This document shows, in pieces, positions 25,547 to 35,691 of a stretch of DNA of 64,000 nucleotides (position 1 is its first letter; each line of letters opens with the position of its first letter). A program made the position numbers and the translations under genes. The stretch is from Ruminococcaceae bacterium YAD3003. GTDB taxonomy: Bacteria > Bacillota > Clostridia > Saccharofermentanales > Saccharofermentanaceae. The stretch is taken from positions 1-64,000 of the forward strand of contig FNPA01000006.1 in assembly GCA_900107185.1 (NCBI GenBank), read 5' to 3'. The notes beneath the pieces were generated by a model that saw only the letters and a list, made by a program, of their open reading frames with translations, was not told where the DNA came from and did not search any database.

Positions 25547-27448
25547 ATGCCGCCAGGTGGAAGAGGAATGGGAGGCCCGATGGGCGGAAAGTTCCTGACA
25601 GAAGAAGAGAAGGCGAACCAGCCGAAGATAACACCTGAATTGCTTAAGAGAGTTTTCTCTTATCTGAAGCCTTACACGAAGCAGCTCGTGCTGGTTATTT
25701 TGTGCATAATCGTGTCTTCATTTTTCACGATTCTTCCGTCAATCATAACGGGTAAGATCGTCGACGAAGGACTCCTCAAAAAAGATCTCAATGCACTCCT
25801 TTTGTATATCGGTTTATCGCTTCTTGTAACACTTATCGCGAGCCTTATCGGAGTCGCTGAACATTACATCAATACATGGATCGCACAGCACATTACTTAC
25901 GACATGCGCAACCAGATGTACAGTCATCTGCAGCAGATGTCGCAGAGGTTTTTCACGACCAACAATCAGGGTGATATCATCACCAGAATGACAAGTGACA
26001 TCGACGGTGTTAAGACGATTATCACGAGTACATTCAGCAGCATTCTTTCCAATTCGATCACGCTGATAATTGCGCTCGTTGCGATGTTCCAGAAGAACTG
26101 GATCCTCGCTCTGGTAGGCATCGTTATCGTTCCGCTTTTTACCATCCCGACTCGAAAGGCAGGAAAGAAGAGATGGTCGCTTACCAATGAATCACAGCAG
26201 GTAAATGATGAGGTAAACGGAATCCTTAATGAGACATTATCTGTCAGCGGACAGCTCCTGGTTAAGCTCTTTGGAAAAGAGAAATATGAGTATGACAGAT
26301 ATGAGAAAGCAAACAAGAGAATGATCGGTCTCAACATCAAAGAGAGCATGGCAGGCCGATGGTTTATCGTCGTCCTCACAACGTTCACTAGTGTCGGTCC
26401 TATGCTCATTTATCTGGCAGGCGGAATCATCATGATGAAGTATGATCCGAATCTGTCCATAGGTGACATCACGGTTCTCGTTGCACTCCTTGGAAGAATC
26501 TATATGCCGGTTAACAGCCTGCTCAATATCCAGGTCGACTGGATCAGATCAATGGCGCTGTTTACCCGTATCTTTAACTATTTCGATATCCCTGTTGAGA
26601 TTAAAAATGCGGACAATGCTATTACACCTGAGACGGTCGTTGGCGACGTTGTTTTCGAGCATGTTGAATTCTCTTATGAGAAGCCGAAAACAATACTTAA
26701 GGACATCACTTTTACCTTGAATGCAGGTAAGAGTATCGCGATCGTCGGACCGTCCGGTTCTGGTAAGAGTACGATCGTAAATCTCATTCCGCGTCTTTAC
26801 GATGTCGATTCGGGAAGCGTTACTTTCGATGGGGTCGACGTAAGAAATCTTGACCTGAAATTCCTCCGTAACCAGGTAGGCGTTGTCTCGCAGGAAACAT
26901 ACCTGTTTAACGGAACGATCAGGGATAATCTTCTCTATGCAAAGCCTGATGCGACTGAAGAAGAGATGGTCGAGGCGCTGAAGAAGGCCAATATTTATGA
27001 CTTCATCTGCAGGCAGGAGAAGGGCATTGACACAGAAGTCGGCAACAGGGGTCTGAAGCTGTCGGGCGGTGAGAAACAGAGAATTTCGATTGCGAGGATC
27101 ATTCTGAAAGACCCGACGATCTTCATTTTCGACGAGGCGACATCGGCACTCGATTCCATTTCTGAAAAGAAGATCCAGGATGCGATCGATCCGATCATAA
27201 AGAGCAAGACCAGCATCCTGATCGCGCATAGACTGTCGACCATTCTGGCGGCAGATGAGATCCTGGTAGTTAAGGACGGCATGATCGCCGAGAGAGGAAG
27301 CCATAAGGAACTCCTCGCCAGGGAAGGCGTTTACAGGGAACTCTATGAGACACAGTTCTCAAAGGCTCTTCTCGAAGAGGACGGAGTGACGGAACTCGAG
27401 CAGTATATCTGGGGCTCCCAGCCGGCCGACGAGCCGATAGATGAATAA
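25547..27448 (+). CDS. ABC exporter, fused permease and ATPase
   Basis: The 633-residue half-transporter has a Gly/Pro-rich start (MPPGGRGMGGPMGGK), a six-helix exporter domain (about 35-340) and an ATPase (about 370-600) with Walker A GPSGSGKST, signature LSGGEKQR, Walker B IFIFDEATSALD and switch His in LIAHRLST. It is of the MdlB/LmrA-like multidrug or lipid type and would act as a homodimer, since no second half gene is adjacent. The ribosome site is AAGGAG. The substrate is unknown. Upstream lies a non-coding stretch with a structured element. Confidence 0.9.
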   Translation: MPPGGRGMGGPMGGKFLTEEEKANQPKITPELLKRVFSYLKPYTKQLVLVILCIIVSSFFTILPSIITGKIVDEGLLKKDLNALLLYIGLSLLVTLIASLIGVAEHYINTWIAQHITYDMRNQMYSHLQQMSQRFFTTNNQGDIITRMTSDIDGVKTIITSTFSSILSNSITLIIALVAMFQKNWILALVGIVIVPLFTIPTRKAGKKRWSLTNESQQVNDEVNGILNETLSVSGQLLVKLFGKEKYEYDRYEKANKRMIGLNIKESMAGRWFIVVLTTFTSVGPMLIYLAGGIIMMKYDPNLSIGDITVLVALLGRIYMPVNSLLNIQVDWIRSMALFTRIFNYFDIPVEIKNADNAITPETVVGDVVFEHVEFSYEKPKTILKDITFTLNAGKSIAIVGPSGSGKSTIVNLIPRLYDVDSGSVTFDGVDVRNLDLKFLRNQVGVVSQETYLFNGTIRDNLLYAKPDATEEEMVEALKKANIYDFICRQEKGIDTEVGNRGLKLSGGEKQRISIARIILKDPTIFIFDEATSALDSISEKKIQDAIDPIIKSKTSILIAHRLSTILAADEILVVKDGMIAERGSHKELLAREGVYRELYETQFSKALLEEDGVTELEQYIWGSQPADEPIDE

Positions 27449-27598
27449 TCCTTTCGATTTAGTGGGAATCAATAAAATATACTAACGGAATAAGCACAAT
27501 GCCTTCCGATTCGTACATTCGACAATGCTGCCATATTCCTAAAATAAACTTGAAGTATAGTATAATATCTTCTTGGTTAATCCAGGAGGATAGATTAA

Positions 27599-30394
27599 AT
27601 GACAAAACCATATTCGGCTACAGTTGAGCAGGTAGCACAGGAAATCGACACAGACCTGGTTAAGGGTCTGACTTCAAACGAGGCATCTTTAAGATATGCC
27701 AAGAATGGTCCCAACTCATTAGGTGAAGAAAAGAAGGTTCCGCTCTGGAAGAGATTCCTTTCACAGTTCGCTGATGCAATGGTATTCATTCTCCTCGCGG
27801 CTGCAGGCCTCTCTGCTTATATGGCAGCAAAGAGCGGCGGCGGATTCGAAGAGTGGATCGACGTAATTGTAATTCTCGCAATCGTAATCTTAAATGCCTG
27901 CCTCGGTGTTTACCAGGAAGGTAAGGCAGACCAGGCTCTGGCTGCACTTAAGAAGATGAGCTCACCTAAGACGAAGGTTATCCGTGACGGTAAGATCGTC
28001 ATGGTTGATTCAGAAAATATCGTTGTCGGTGACGTAATTGCAATCGATGCAGGTGACAGCATCTCAGCAGATATGAGACTCATTGAGTCCAGCTCACTGA
28101 AGGCTGAGGAAGCTTCACTTACAGGTGAGTCCGTAGCAGTAGAAAAGAATGCTGACATTGTTCTCCCTGAAGATTGTTCACTGGGCGACCGTAAGAACAT
28201 GCTCTACATGGGTACTGCAGTTACTTACGGAAGAGCAAGAGGTGTTGTAGTTGCTACGGCAAGAGACACTGAGCTCGGTAAGATCGCTAATAAGCTCACA
28301 AATATTGAAGACGAGCAGACACCTCTGCAGAAGAGCCTTAACAAGCTCGGTAAGATCCTTGCAGTTGTATGCATCATCGTATGCGTAATCGTATTGCTCG
28401 TGGATATCTTCGTACAGAAGCAGCCTTGGGAAGATGCTCTTATGACTGCCGTATCACTCGCAGTTGCTGCTATTCCTGAAGGTCTCGCTGCAGTCGTTAC
28501 GATCGTTCTGTCCATCGGTATGACAAAGATGGCAGAGAGCAACGCTATCGTAAAGAGACTCCTCGCAGTAGAAACACTCGGATGCGTAGACGTTATCTGC
28601 TCAGATAAGACAGGTACTCTTACACAGAACCAGATGACAGTTAAGGTCCTCTATGACGGTGACAAGAAGTACAAGGTCGAAGGCGGCGGATATGCTCCTG
28701 TCGGAAATATCGTTGACGAAGGCAACAAGCCGGTTAAGATCGAAGGTGTTTTGAATACACTCATCCTGTCTTCTGTTCTTTGTAACGATGCTTCAATCGT
28801 TAAGGAAGGCGATAAGGATTATTCCTGCATCGGAGACCCTACAGAAGGCGCTCTTACAACTCTCGGTATGAAGGCAAAGATGCTCCGCGAAGAGACAATG
28901 CACTCATATCCCAGAGAGACAGAACTTCCTTTCGACTCTGACCGTAAGATGATGACAACGTATCATTCAGGTATTGAAGAAGGTAAGTGGATCAGCTTCA
29001 CAAAGGGTGCTCCGGATATCGTTCTCTCACGCTGCTCATCAATTCTCACATCAACAGGCGTTCAGCCTATGACAGCCGAGAAGCTCGCTGAGATCCGTGA
29101 GGTAAACCACAATTACGCAATCCAGGCAATCCGTGTACTTGCTTTCGCTACTAAGGAGCATGGTGACGGATCCAAGGCAACTTTCGCTGATGAAGAGAAC
29201 ATGACCTTCTTAGGTCTCATCGGTATGATCGACCCTGCACGTACAGAGGCTAAGGACGCCATCGCAGTATGTAAGGAAGCAGGCATCCGTGCCGTAATGA
29301 TCACAGGCGACTTCAAGGATTCAGCAGTTGCAATCTCCGATAATCTCGAGATGCGTGACGAGAAGCATATGGGTGCTTATTCCGGTGAGGAACTCGACAA
29401 GATGAGCGATGAAGAACTCCAGAAAGTTGTCGAGACAACAAGCGTTTATGCTCGTGTATCACCTGAGCATAAGGTCCGTATCGTAGGCGCACTCAAACAC
29501 AACGATCACATTGCTTCAATGACAGGCGACGGTGTAAACGACGCTATGGCTCTGAAGTCTGCTGATATCGGTGTCGCAATGGGTATCACAGGTACAGACG
29601 TATCGAAGAACTCTGCCGACATGATCCTTATGGACGACAACTTCGCAACGATCGTTAAGGCCGTTGAGCAGGGCAGAATCATTTATTCCAACATTCGAAA
29701 GTTCGTCGGATTCCTTCTGTCTTGTAACGTAGGTGAGATCCTCGTAATCTTCCTGCTCTCACTCGTGCCGAAGAGCGTCGTTCCCGGCATTGCTGCTCCT
29801 TTGACAGCAATCCAGCTCCTCTGGCTCAACCTCATTACTGACTCATTCCCGGCTCTCGCATTAGGCCGTGAGAAGGGTGAGCCCGGTATCATGAAGGTTC
29901 CCCCGAGATCAAAGCATGAGCCTATCATCAACAAGAGCATGACAGGCCACATCGCAATGCAGTCAATTGGATTATTCATCTCAGTAGCAGCTGCTTTCCT
30001 TATCGCACTGATGAGCATGAACAACGGAAACACATTCTTCTATTCAGGTGTTCTCGCTGACGCAGCCGCAAAGGGTGTACATCCTATAGACATCGCACGT
30101 ACGGTAGCATTTGCAACATTGATCTGCGCAGAGCTCTTCAGAGCATTTGCCGCAAGATCAGAGAAGGTTTCAGTATTTAAGCTCGGTCTGTTCTCAAACA
30201 AGATGATGAACATCGCTGTAGCACTGTCACTCGTAATGCTCGTTGCAGTTATCTACATCCCGGGTGTAAATACAATCTTCAATAACGTCGCCCTTAATCC
30301 TATGGCTTGGCTCGTAATTCTTCCTCTGGCTCTCCTGCCGTTCGCAGTAAGTGAGATCAGCAAGCTCATCAAGGGCGGAGCAAAAAAGAATTAA
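27599..30394 (+). CDS. P-type cation-transporting ATPase, Ca2+ type
   Basis: The 931-residue pump has the N-terminal cation-ATPase domain (about 5-75), the actuator SLTGES (about 180), the phosphorylation site D336-K-T-G-T, the hinge TGDGVNDAMALKSADIG and a C-terminal six-helix domain. Membrane motifs AAIPEGLAA and NLITDSFPALALG match the SERCA/PMR1-like IIA group. It should export Ca2+, possibly Mn2+. It follows 150 bp of AT-rich sequence with TATAAT near 27559 and an AGGAGG site, and stands as its own unit before secG. Confidence 0.92.
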   Translation: MTKPYSATVEQVAQEIDTDLVKGLTSNEASLRYAKNGPNSLGEEKKVPLWKRFLSQFADAMVFILLAAAGLSAYMAAKSGGGFEEWIDVIVILAIVILNACLGVYQEGKADQALAALKKMSSPKTKVIRDGKIVMVDSENIVVGDVIAIDAGDSISADMRLIESSSLKAEEASLTGESVAVEKNADIVLPEDCSLGDRKNMLYMGTAVTYGRARGVVVATARDTELGKIANKLTNIEDEQTPLQKSLNKLGKILAVVCIIVCVIVLLVDIFVQKQPWEDALMTAVSLAVAAIPEGLAAVVTIVLSIGMTKMAESNAIVKRLLAVETLGCVDVICSDKTGTLTQNQMTVKVLYDGDKKYKVEGGGYAPVGNIVDEGNKPVKIEGVLNTLILSSVLCNDASIVKEGDKDYSCIGDPTEGALTTLGMKAKMLREETMHSYPRETELPFDSDRKMMTTYHSGIEEGKWISFTKGAPDIVLSRCSSILTSTGVQPMTAEKLAEIREVNHNYAIQAIRVLAFATKEHGDGSKATFADEENMTFLGLIGMIDPARTEAKDAIAVCKEAGIRAVMITGDFKDSAVAISDNLEMRDEKHMGAYSGEELDKMSDEELQKVVETTSVYARVSPEHKVRIVGALKHNDHIASMTGDGVNDAMALKSADIGVAMGITGTDVSKNSADMILMDDNFATIVKAVEQGRIIYSNIRKFVGFLLSCNVGEILVIFLLSLVPKSVVPGIAAPLTAIQLLWLNLITDSFPALALGREKGEPGIMKVPPRSKHEPIINKSMTGHIAMQSIGLFISVAAAFLIALMSMNNGNTFFYSGVLADAAAKGVHPIDIARTVAFATLICAELFRAFAARSEKVSVFKLGLFSNKMMNIAVALSLVMLVAVIYIPGVNTIFNNVALNPMAWLVILPLALLPFAVSEISKLIKGGAKKN

Positions 30395-30469
30395 TTTATA
30401 GCCGTTTGCATAAGTAGAACCCTTGTGTTATTATTCATAGGCTAATTCTGTATAAGGAGGCTTGAAACG

Positions 30470-30721
30470 ATGACAATACTGAATATCGTTCTCAGCGTTA
30501 TAGATATCATTTTGGCTATTGCCATTATCGTTCTCTTCCTCGTTCAGGAAGGTAACGACAGGGGTATTGGTGTAGTTGCAGGCGGTTCTTCCGATTCTTA
30601 CTACAGCAAGTCAAAGGGCAGAACATTAGAAGAACAGCTCAAGACATGGACAGTTATCTGCTGCTTCCTGTTCGCTGCTGTTTCTGTTGTTCTTTATCTT
30701 TCCATCGCTAAGGCTTGGTAA
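30470..30721 (+). CDS. secG: Preprotein translocase subunit SecG
   Basis: The 83-residue protein has two transmembrane segments (about 5-25 and 60-80) joined by the loop QEGNDRGIGVVAGGSSDSYYSKSKGRTLEEQLKTWT, the hallmark of SecG. It is the auxiliary subunit of the SecYEG channel. It is preceded by AAGGAGG and followed at once by a terminator. RNase R often lies close to secG in Bacillota; here a GDPD gene is inserted between them. Confidence 0.93.
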   Translation: MTILNIVLSVIDIILAIAIIVLFLVQEGNDRGIGVVAGGSSDSYYSKSKGRTLEEQLKTWTVICCFLFAAVSVVLYLSIAKAW

Positions 30722-30746
30722 GATTTAATTAATCTGAATTTACAAA

Positions 30747-30775
30747 GGCCGTCTCTTAATGGGACGGTCTTTTTT
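30747..30775 (+). terminator. Rho-independent terminator after secG
   Basis: GGCCGTCTC and GGGACGGTC pair over 9 bp with G-T pairs around TTAAT, followed by TTTTTT. Confidence 0.88.
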
Positions 30776-30802
30776 GCGTTTATAACCGGTCTATGCATGC
30801 TG

Positions 30803-30845
30803 AAATTCCCTTAAATCGAACTACCAGTTCGAAATTAGGGAATTT
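30803..30845. repeat. 43-bp compound palindrome beyond the secG terminator
   Basis: AAATTCCCT (803-811) faces AGGGAATTT (837-845) and, inside it, TCGAAC (816-821) faces GTTCGA (827-832) around TACCA. No T-run follows. It lies 28 bp after the secG terminator, about 90 bp before the GDPD gene, in the same position relative to a terminator as the dyad arrays, with a similar word-core-word design. Confidence 0.7.
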
Positions 30846-30936
30846 TCCTCTATGTAATTTCCGGAATCATTGGGGTATAAATGGAACAAGATTTCCTAAT
30901 AAGATATAATTAATACTTGAGAATTAGGTGATTGGG

Positions 30937-32847
30937 ATGAGCAGGGTAATGGAATATCTTCCTACGTTTAAAAAGGCTTTTTATACAGCCAGGGATAAGA
31001 CCGGATTGTTTTTCAGGAATTTCGGTCATGTTATCCAGGGAATATTCAGACTGTTCAGATATAACCTCAAAGAAATCCTGGGATTCCTCTTAGTCTGCAA
31101 CGGTTTTACTGTCGTTGCCACGATGGTTTGGAAGAATATCCTTCTTGATATCCTGATGAAGATCAATGGCAAGACTTATATCGGCCCCGTCAACATGAGA
31201 CAGATCTTCCTTAATCCATGGTCGATCCTTATTATGCTGTTCTTTGCCGTATGTATCATGCTGATCAATTTCTTTGAGATTGCCGGTCTGATGCACGCGT
31301 TTGCGATGAGCCGGATAGGTAAGAACACAAGTGTCGTAAGCATGTTCCTAATCGGTTTCAGAACCTGCAAGAAGTGCCTTCATCCCAAAAACTGGCTGCT
31401 CATGGTTTTCGTAATGGTTCTGCTCCCTATGGCGAAGTTCCTTCCGCTGACGGGTACGACAATGAAGCTCGTTTTCCCCGGATTTGTAAACCAGACCATT
31501 GATTACACGACAAGTCTTAAGATCATCTACAGGGTAGGCTATGTTTTGATCTTAAGCTTTTTGGCGGTTTATGTTTTCGCGATCAATTCCTTTGTATTGC
31601 ATCGAAAGAAAGATTTCTTCCAGAGCTGCAAACAGTCAAGACAGATAGAGAAAGGCCACATCGTAGAGACGATCCTCACGTTCGTCCTTCTCACAGCATT
31701 GATGAATCTTGTGATCAACTCGATCTCTTCTATGCTTATGGTCAACGCCGAGGAGATCAAGACGTTGTTTAAGGGCGACCTCGGAATTTTCTCGAAGTCC
31801 GAAGCGCTCGGCATGAACATATACGTTGTAAGACAGATCTTGAAGTCATACATCGCGCCGGCTATCAACAATGCCGCTCTTACAGTGCTCTACTTCAGAT
31901 ATGTTGAAGAGAGAAAAATGACGGCGACTATTTCAAAAAGCATCTTCATTGAGAAGAAGCTCAGCCTCAGAACAAACATAATTGTCTGGTCTCTTGTGGC
32001 TGCTTTCTTTGCCGGAAGCATCGGTTATCTGTGTTTCAAGTATTCGTTTCTGGCAGAAGATGTCGGTCCCGTTCTGGTCTGTGCTCACAGAGGCGATAAC
32101 GTTAACGCACCTGAGAATACGATGCCGGCATTCGAACTCGCTGCAAGTGAGAATCTGGAATGGATCGAGACTGACGTTTGGCAGACCTCAGACGGCGTAA
32201 TCGTCTGCAATCACGATGCCAGCATCGCCAGAACTACGGGCGATAAGCTCTATATTTACAATACGACTTACGAAGAACTGATTAAGCACGAGTTCAGTTC
32301 ATCCTTGCCCGGAAATTACGAGCATGTAGTTGTTCCTACGCTGGAGGAAGTTCTTACTTTCGCGAAGGAAAACAATATGCATGTCCAGGTTGAACTCAAG
32401 GGCGATTCAAATGACATAGGGTTCGAAGAAAATGTCCTCGATGTAATCAACAGGACAGGCATGCACGACAACGTTATGGTAATTTCCCAGAATGCCAGAA
32501 GGATCATGAGGGTCAATGACCTCGATCCGACGATAAAAAAGGCATATTGTATGTTCTTCGCGTACGGCAATCTGGAAGATATTGAGTATACTGATAATGT
32601 ATCGATCGAAGAGAGCAACGTTACTCCTGAACTCGTCCACCATCTGCACGAGCAGGGAATAGAGGTATTCTGCTGGACAGTTGATCTCGATGATACGGTA
32701 CAGTATCTCGTCAGCTGCGATGTTGACGTTATCGGAACAGATAACCCGCTCCTCATCAGCTCGGCTGTTGACAGAGCAGATTATTCAGGTGGACTGCCCA
32801 GAGTGTTCCACATAGTAATGCATGTAGTAGCGGGAATGGATAAATAA
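30937..32847 (+). CDS. Glycerophosphodiester phosphodiesterase with large membrane domain
   Basis: The 636-residue protein has an N-terminal multi-helix membrane domain of the GPDPase_memb type (about 1-365) and a C-terminal GDPD catalytic domain (about 375-620): VCAHRGDNVNAPENTMPAFELA with catalytic His and Arg, IETDVWQTSDGVIVCNHD with Glu/Asp metal ligands and the second His, and VQVELKG. It should hydrolyse glycerophosphodiesters or lipoteichoic-type polymers at the membrane. I prefer the ATG at 30937 over a GTG three codons upstream because AGGTG is better spaced. A TATAAT (30905-30910) lies just upstream. rnr follows after 12 bp. Confidence 0.88.
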   Translation: MSRVMEYLPTFKKAFYTARDKTGLFFRNFGHVIQGIFRLFRYNLKEILGFLLVCNGFTVVATMVWKNILLDILMKINGKTYIGPVNMRQIFLNPWSILIMLFFAVCIMLINFFEIAGLMHAFAMSRIGKNTSVVSMFLIGFRTCKKCLHPKNWLLMVFVMVLLPMAKFLPLTGTTMKLVFPGFVNQTIDYTTSLKIIYRVGYVLILSFLAVYVFAINSFVLHRKKDFFQSCKQSRQIEKGHIVETILTFVLLTALMNLVINSISSMLMVNAEEIKTLFKGDLGIFSKSEALGMNIYVVRQILKSYIAPAINNAALTVLYFRYVEERKMTATISKSIFIEKKLSLRTNIIVWSLVAAFFAGSIGYLCFKYSFLAEDVGPVLVCAHRGDNVNAPENTMPAFELAASENLEWIETDVWQTSDGVIVCNHDASIARTTGDKLYIYNTTYEELIKHEFSSSLPGNYEHVVVPTLEEVLTFAKENNMHVQVELKGDSNDIGFEENVLDVINRTGMHDNVMVISQNARRIMRVNDLDPTIKKAYCMFFAYGNLEDIEYTDNVSIEESNVTPELVHHLHEQGIEVFCWTVDLDDTVQYLVSCDVDVIGTDNPLLISSAVDRADYSGGLPRVFHIVMHVVAGMDK

Positions 32848-32859
32848 GGGGGAAGCGAA

Positions 32860-34923
32860 ATGGACAGCAAGAATAGAAGACCAAGCTTTGCCGAGAATAT
32901 GAGCGCAGCACAGCGCAGAAGAAACAGGGTGATCAAGGCGAAAGAAGCTGAATCGGCACTCCCTAAGACTTTGGCAGATCTCGCGCCGAGAGGCCCGCTG
33001 CAGGTTAAGAACCAGGTAATCGGTATTTTGAGACAATCTCCGACAGGCGGTGTCGTTATTCCGGACCCTTCATTCAGGAGTACTGATTACGGTGCGATCG
33101 AGATCGATAAGAATCATTTGAACGGCGCGCCTTTTAATATGGTCGTTGTCTGCGAAGTCCTTAATCCGAATTGCGAGAGAGGCGACTGCAGAGGAACGAT
33201 TACTGAAGTTTTGGGCGATATCGGGAATAACGATGTCCGTATGCTCACTGTGTTGAGACAGTATGGCTTGTCCAGAACTTTCCCCGAAAAAGTTCTTAAG
33301 GAAGTTGAGCCGCTACCGATCCATCCGGATCCGGAACAGGTTGAAAATGAGATCAAAAACGGCAGGCACGACTTAAGAGATATCCTTACGATCACGATCG
33401 ACGGTGAGGACGCAAAAGATCTGGATGATGCCATCTCCATCGAGAGACTTCAGAATGGTAATTTCAAACTCTATGTTCACATCGCTGACGTTTCAAATTA
33501 TGTAAGAGAAGGCACCGCTCTTGATGAAGAAGCATTTAAGCGTGCTACTTCCGTATATCTCGTAGACCGTGTTATTCCTATGCTCCCGCCGAAGCTGTCG
33601 AACGGTCTGTGCAGCCTTAATCCTAATGTGGACAGACTCTCCATGACCGCTGAGATGCTGGTTGACAGAGAGGGCGGAACCTATGGCGGCGACCTCTATG
33701 AGAGTGTTATCAGATCCGACAGGAGAATGAGTTACAAAGAGTGCTACCGCATTCTGACTGATCCACAGCCTGAGGACGATGCCGAGTATGGCCCCATCAT
33801 CCCTATGCTCATTGCGATGAAGGAACTCGCTGAGATATTGAAGTCTATGAGAGACAGGCGCGGCGCTATTAATTTCGAGATGCCGGAGACGAAGGTAATC
33901 CTTAACGATGACGGTACGGTAAAGGACATCATGGCTTACCCGATTAATTTCACCAACGGCATTATCGAATCTTTCATGATCTGCGCAAACGAGTTTGTTG
34001 CAAAGAAGTTCTTCGATCTGAAGTATCCGTTCGTTTATCGTGTACACGAAGATCCCGATCCAATCAAGATCGCGCGCTTTTCTAATATTGCACGTTACTT
34101 CGGTGCATCCGGAAGACTCATGGGCAGGATCAAGCCTTTGGATGTTCAGAGATTTATGGGCACGATCGGCGATAAGTCTGCACTGCCTGCGTTGGACGAG
34201 ATCCTTTTGAGATCCATGGCGAAAGCAAGATATGCATCAGACTGCCTCGGCCACTTCGGTCTGGCGTCTAAATTCTACTGCCATTTCACATCACCTATCA
34301 GACGTTATCCTGACCTATATATTCACCGCATAATCAAGAGTTATCTGCATGGCGAGAACTCCAGAAGCCACTTCGCAAGCCTAGTTGATAATGCTGCTGA
34401 GCATTCATCTGACATGGAGAGAAATGCTGTTGAGGCAGAACGCGCATCTGACGATATCAAGATCTGCGAATACATGGCAAATAAGATCGGTGAGCATTAC
34501 GACGGCGTCATATCTTCCATCATTGATGCAGGATGCTTCGTAAGGCTCGAAAACACGGTCGAAGGATTCGTTCCTTTCAGATCTTTGCGTGACCACTATT
34601 TCTTCGATGAGAGAACATACAGGGCAATAGGTGCTCACGGCGGCAAGATACTTTCGATAGGTATGCCTGTAACCGTTGTGGTTGAGAAGGTTGATACAGA
34701 AGAGAACAAGATAGACTTCTCTTTCGAATACGGATTTGAGGAAGAAAGAGACCCGCGCCCTGCGGCAGGCGGAAAGAAAGCACCCAAGATTGCAAAGAAG
34801 GGTAAAAAGGGCGGAGCTTCTAAAGGCTCATCAGGCAGAAAGGGCGGCTCCGGAGGATTTGCAGGCAGACCCAAGTCATTCGGAGGAAGATCAGGCAGAG
34901 GCGGCGGAAGAGGCAGAAGATGA
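32860..34923 (+). CDS. rnr: Ribonuclease R
   Basis: The 687-residue 3'-5' exoribonuclease has a cold-shock-type N-terminal part (about 50-150), the RNB catalytic domain (about 175-510; DGEDAKDLDDAISIE with the acidic metal ligands), an S1 domain (about 545-630; GEHYDGVISSIIDAGCFVRLENTVEGFVP) and a basic Gly-rich tail (KKGKKGGASKGSSGRKGGSGG, ending RSGRGGGRGRR). It degrades structured RNA. The length is a little below the E. coli enzyme. It follows the GDPD gene by 12 bp with a GGGGGAAG site. Confidence 0.92.
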   Translation: MDSKNRRPSFAENMSAAQRRRNRVIKAKEAESALPKTLADLAPRGPLQVKNQVIGILRQSPTGGVVIPDPSFRSTDYGAIEIDKNHLNGAPFNMVVVCEVLNPNCERGDCRGTITEVLGDIGNNDVRMLTVLRQYGLSRTFPEKVLKEVEPLPIHPDPEQVENEIKNGRHDLRDILTITIDGEDAKDLDDAISIERLQNGNFKLYVHIADVSNYVREGTALDEEAFKRATSVYLVDRVIPMLPPKLSNGLCSLNPNVDRLSMTAEMLVDREGGTYGGDLYESVIRSDRRMSYKECYRILTDPQPEDDAEYGPIIPMLIAMKELAEILKSMRDRRGAINFEMPETKVILNDDGTVKDIMAYPINFTNGIIESFMICANEFVAKKFFDLKYPFVYRVHEDPDPIKIARFSNIARYFGASGRLMGRIKPLDVQRFMGTIGDKSALPALDEILLRSMAKARYASDCLGHFGLASKFYCHFTSPIRRYPDLYIHRIIKSYLHGENSRSHFASLVDNAAEHSSDMERNAVEAERASDDIKICEYMANKIGEHYDGVISSIIDAGCFVRLENTVEGFVPFRSLRDHYFFDERTYRAIGAHGGKILSIGMPVTVVVEKVDTEENKIDFSFEYGFEEERDPRPAAGGKKAPKIAKKGKKGGASKGSSGRKGGSGGFAGRPKSFGGRSGRGGGRGRR

Positions 34924-34982
34924 AAAGCTTATTGATTAAGGACACAACAAAATAAGAACGTGAGCAGATAGTTGCAGAGTAG

Positions 34983-35153
34983 ATAGGATATATCGGTGGC
35001 AACTGCGATGGCTGCATGTCAGGCCTGGCAGATATGTATCAGGATTATATTGACGGTAAGCGCGAGATCAGGGAGATCAACATGGAGTTCCGTGCTCACT
35101 ACGAGTCAGGTGACGACGGCCCGACAAAGAGCTCCTGCGATTACCAGCGATGA
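34983..35153 (+). pseudogene. Short reading frame, possible gene remnant
   Basis: A frame open from just after TAG 34980-34982 to TGA 35151-35153 encodes about 56 residues with gene-like composition (GGNCDGCMSGLADMYQDYI, then REINMEFRAHYESGDDG). The first ATG is at 35016, within the coding-like part and without a ribosome site, and stop codons lie close upstream in all frames. This looks like the 3' end of a decayed gene; a real 45-residue peptide from 35016 is the alternative. I do not recognise the family. Confidence 0.4.
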
Positions 35154-35166
35154 AGGGAATAAGGTA

Positions 35167-35691
35167 ATGGATAAGTTTAAGAAGATATTAGTAACAGTTC
35201 TGGCAGCAGTACTTTGTGTATTTGCATTTGCAGGCTGCACCGGTCAGTCACCAAAAGAACCTCTGGATGTGAAAAAAGTCTCATATCTGATCTATTGCGG
35301 AGACATTCAGGAAGTAAGAATGTATGTCATCACAAGCGATCTTAAAGTCACTCAGTACATTATCTGGCCGGAAGACGGCACGGACTACGATTACTTTGCA
35401 GGCGAACTGCCTACTCCGGACAAATATGATAAGACAGAATATGAGATAACAAAAGAGAATTGGGACAGTATGGTTAATACACTGACCGAGTCAGACTTTA
35501 TGACTCTTTTGGAGGAGTTTACGCCTGACGATTCTATGGATGCTTCAACCTACTACATTAAAGTTGAGACTGCGGACGGTGTTCATCAGTCAGGCGGTTA
35601 TAATGCAGGCGGCCATATGGATCCTGAAAGCAGGAGATACTCCAGTGCAAGGCAGGCAGTAGAACGTGCGCTGAATCTTGGAGTTTATTGA
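35167..35691 (+). CDS. Small lipoprotein of unknown function
   Basis: The 174-residue protein starts MDKFKKILVTVLAAVLCVFAFAGC, a clear lipoprotein signal with lipobox AFAGC. The mature part (about 150 residues) is acidic and beta-rich (VSYLIYCGDIQEVRMYVITSD, EITKENWDSMVNTLTESDFMTLLEEF) with no recognised domain. The ATG at 35167 follows GGGAATAAGG; a longer in-frame reading upstream is out of frame with the remnant and has no signal peptide at its start, so I rejected it. It is anchored outside the membrane. Confidence 0.75.
   Translation: MDKFKKILVTVLAAVLCVFAFAGCTGQSPKEPLDVKKVSYLIYCGDIQEVRMYVITSDLKVTQYIIWPEDGTDYDYFAGELPTPDKYDKTEYEITKENWDSMVNTLTESDFMTLLEEFTPDDSMDASTYYIKVETADGVHQSGGYNAGGHMDPESRRYSSARQAVERALNLGVY

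Noticed and set aside
34996-35166. Longer start for the small lipoprotein
   Set aside because: The extension puts 57 residues before a clear lipoprotein signal, and a different frame there is more gene-like.
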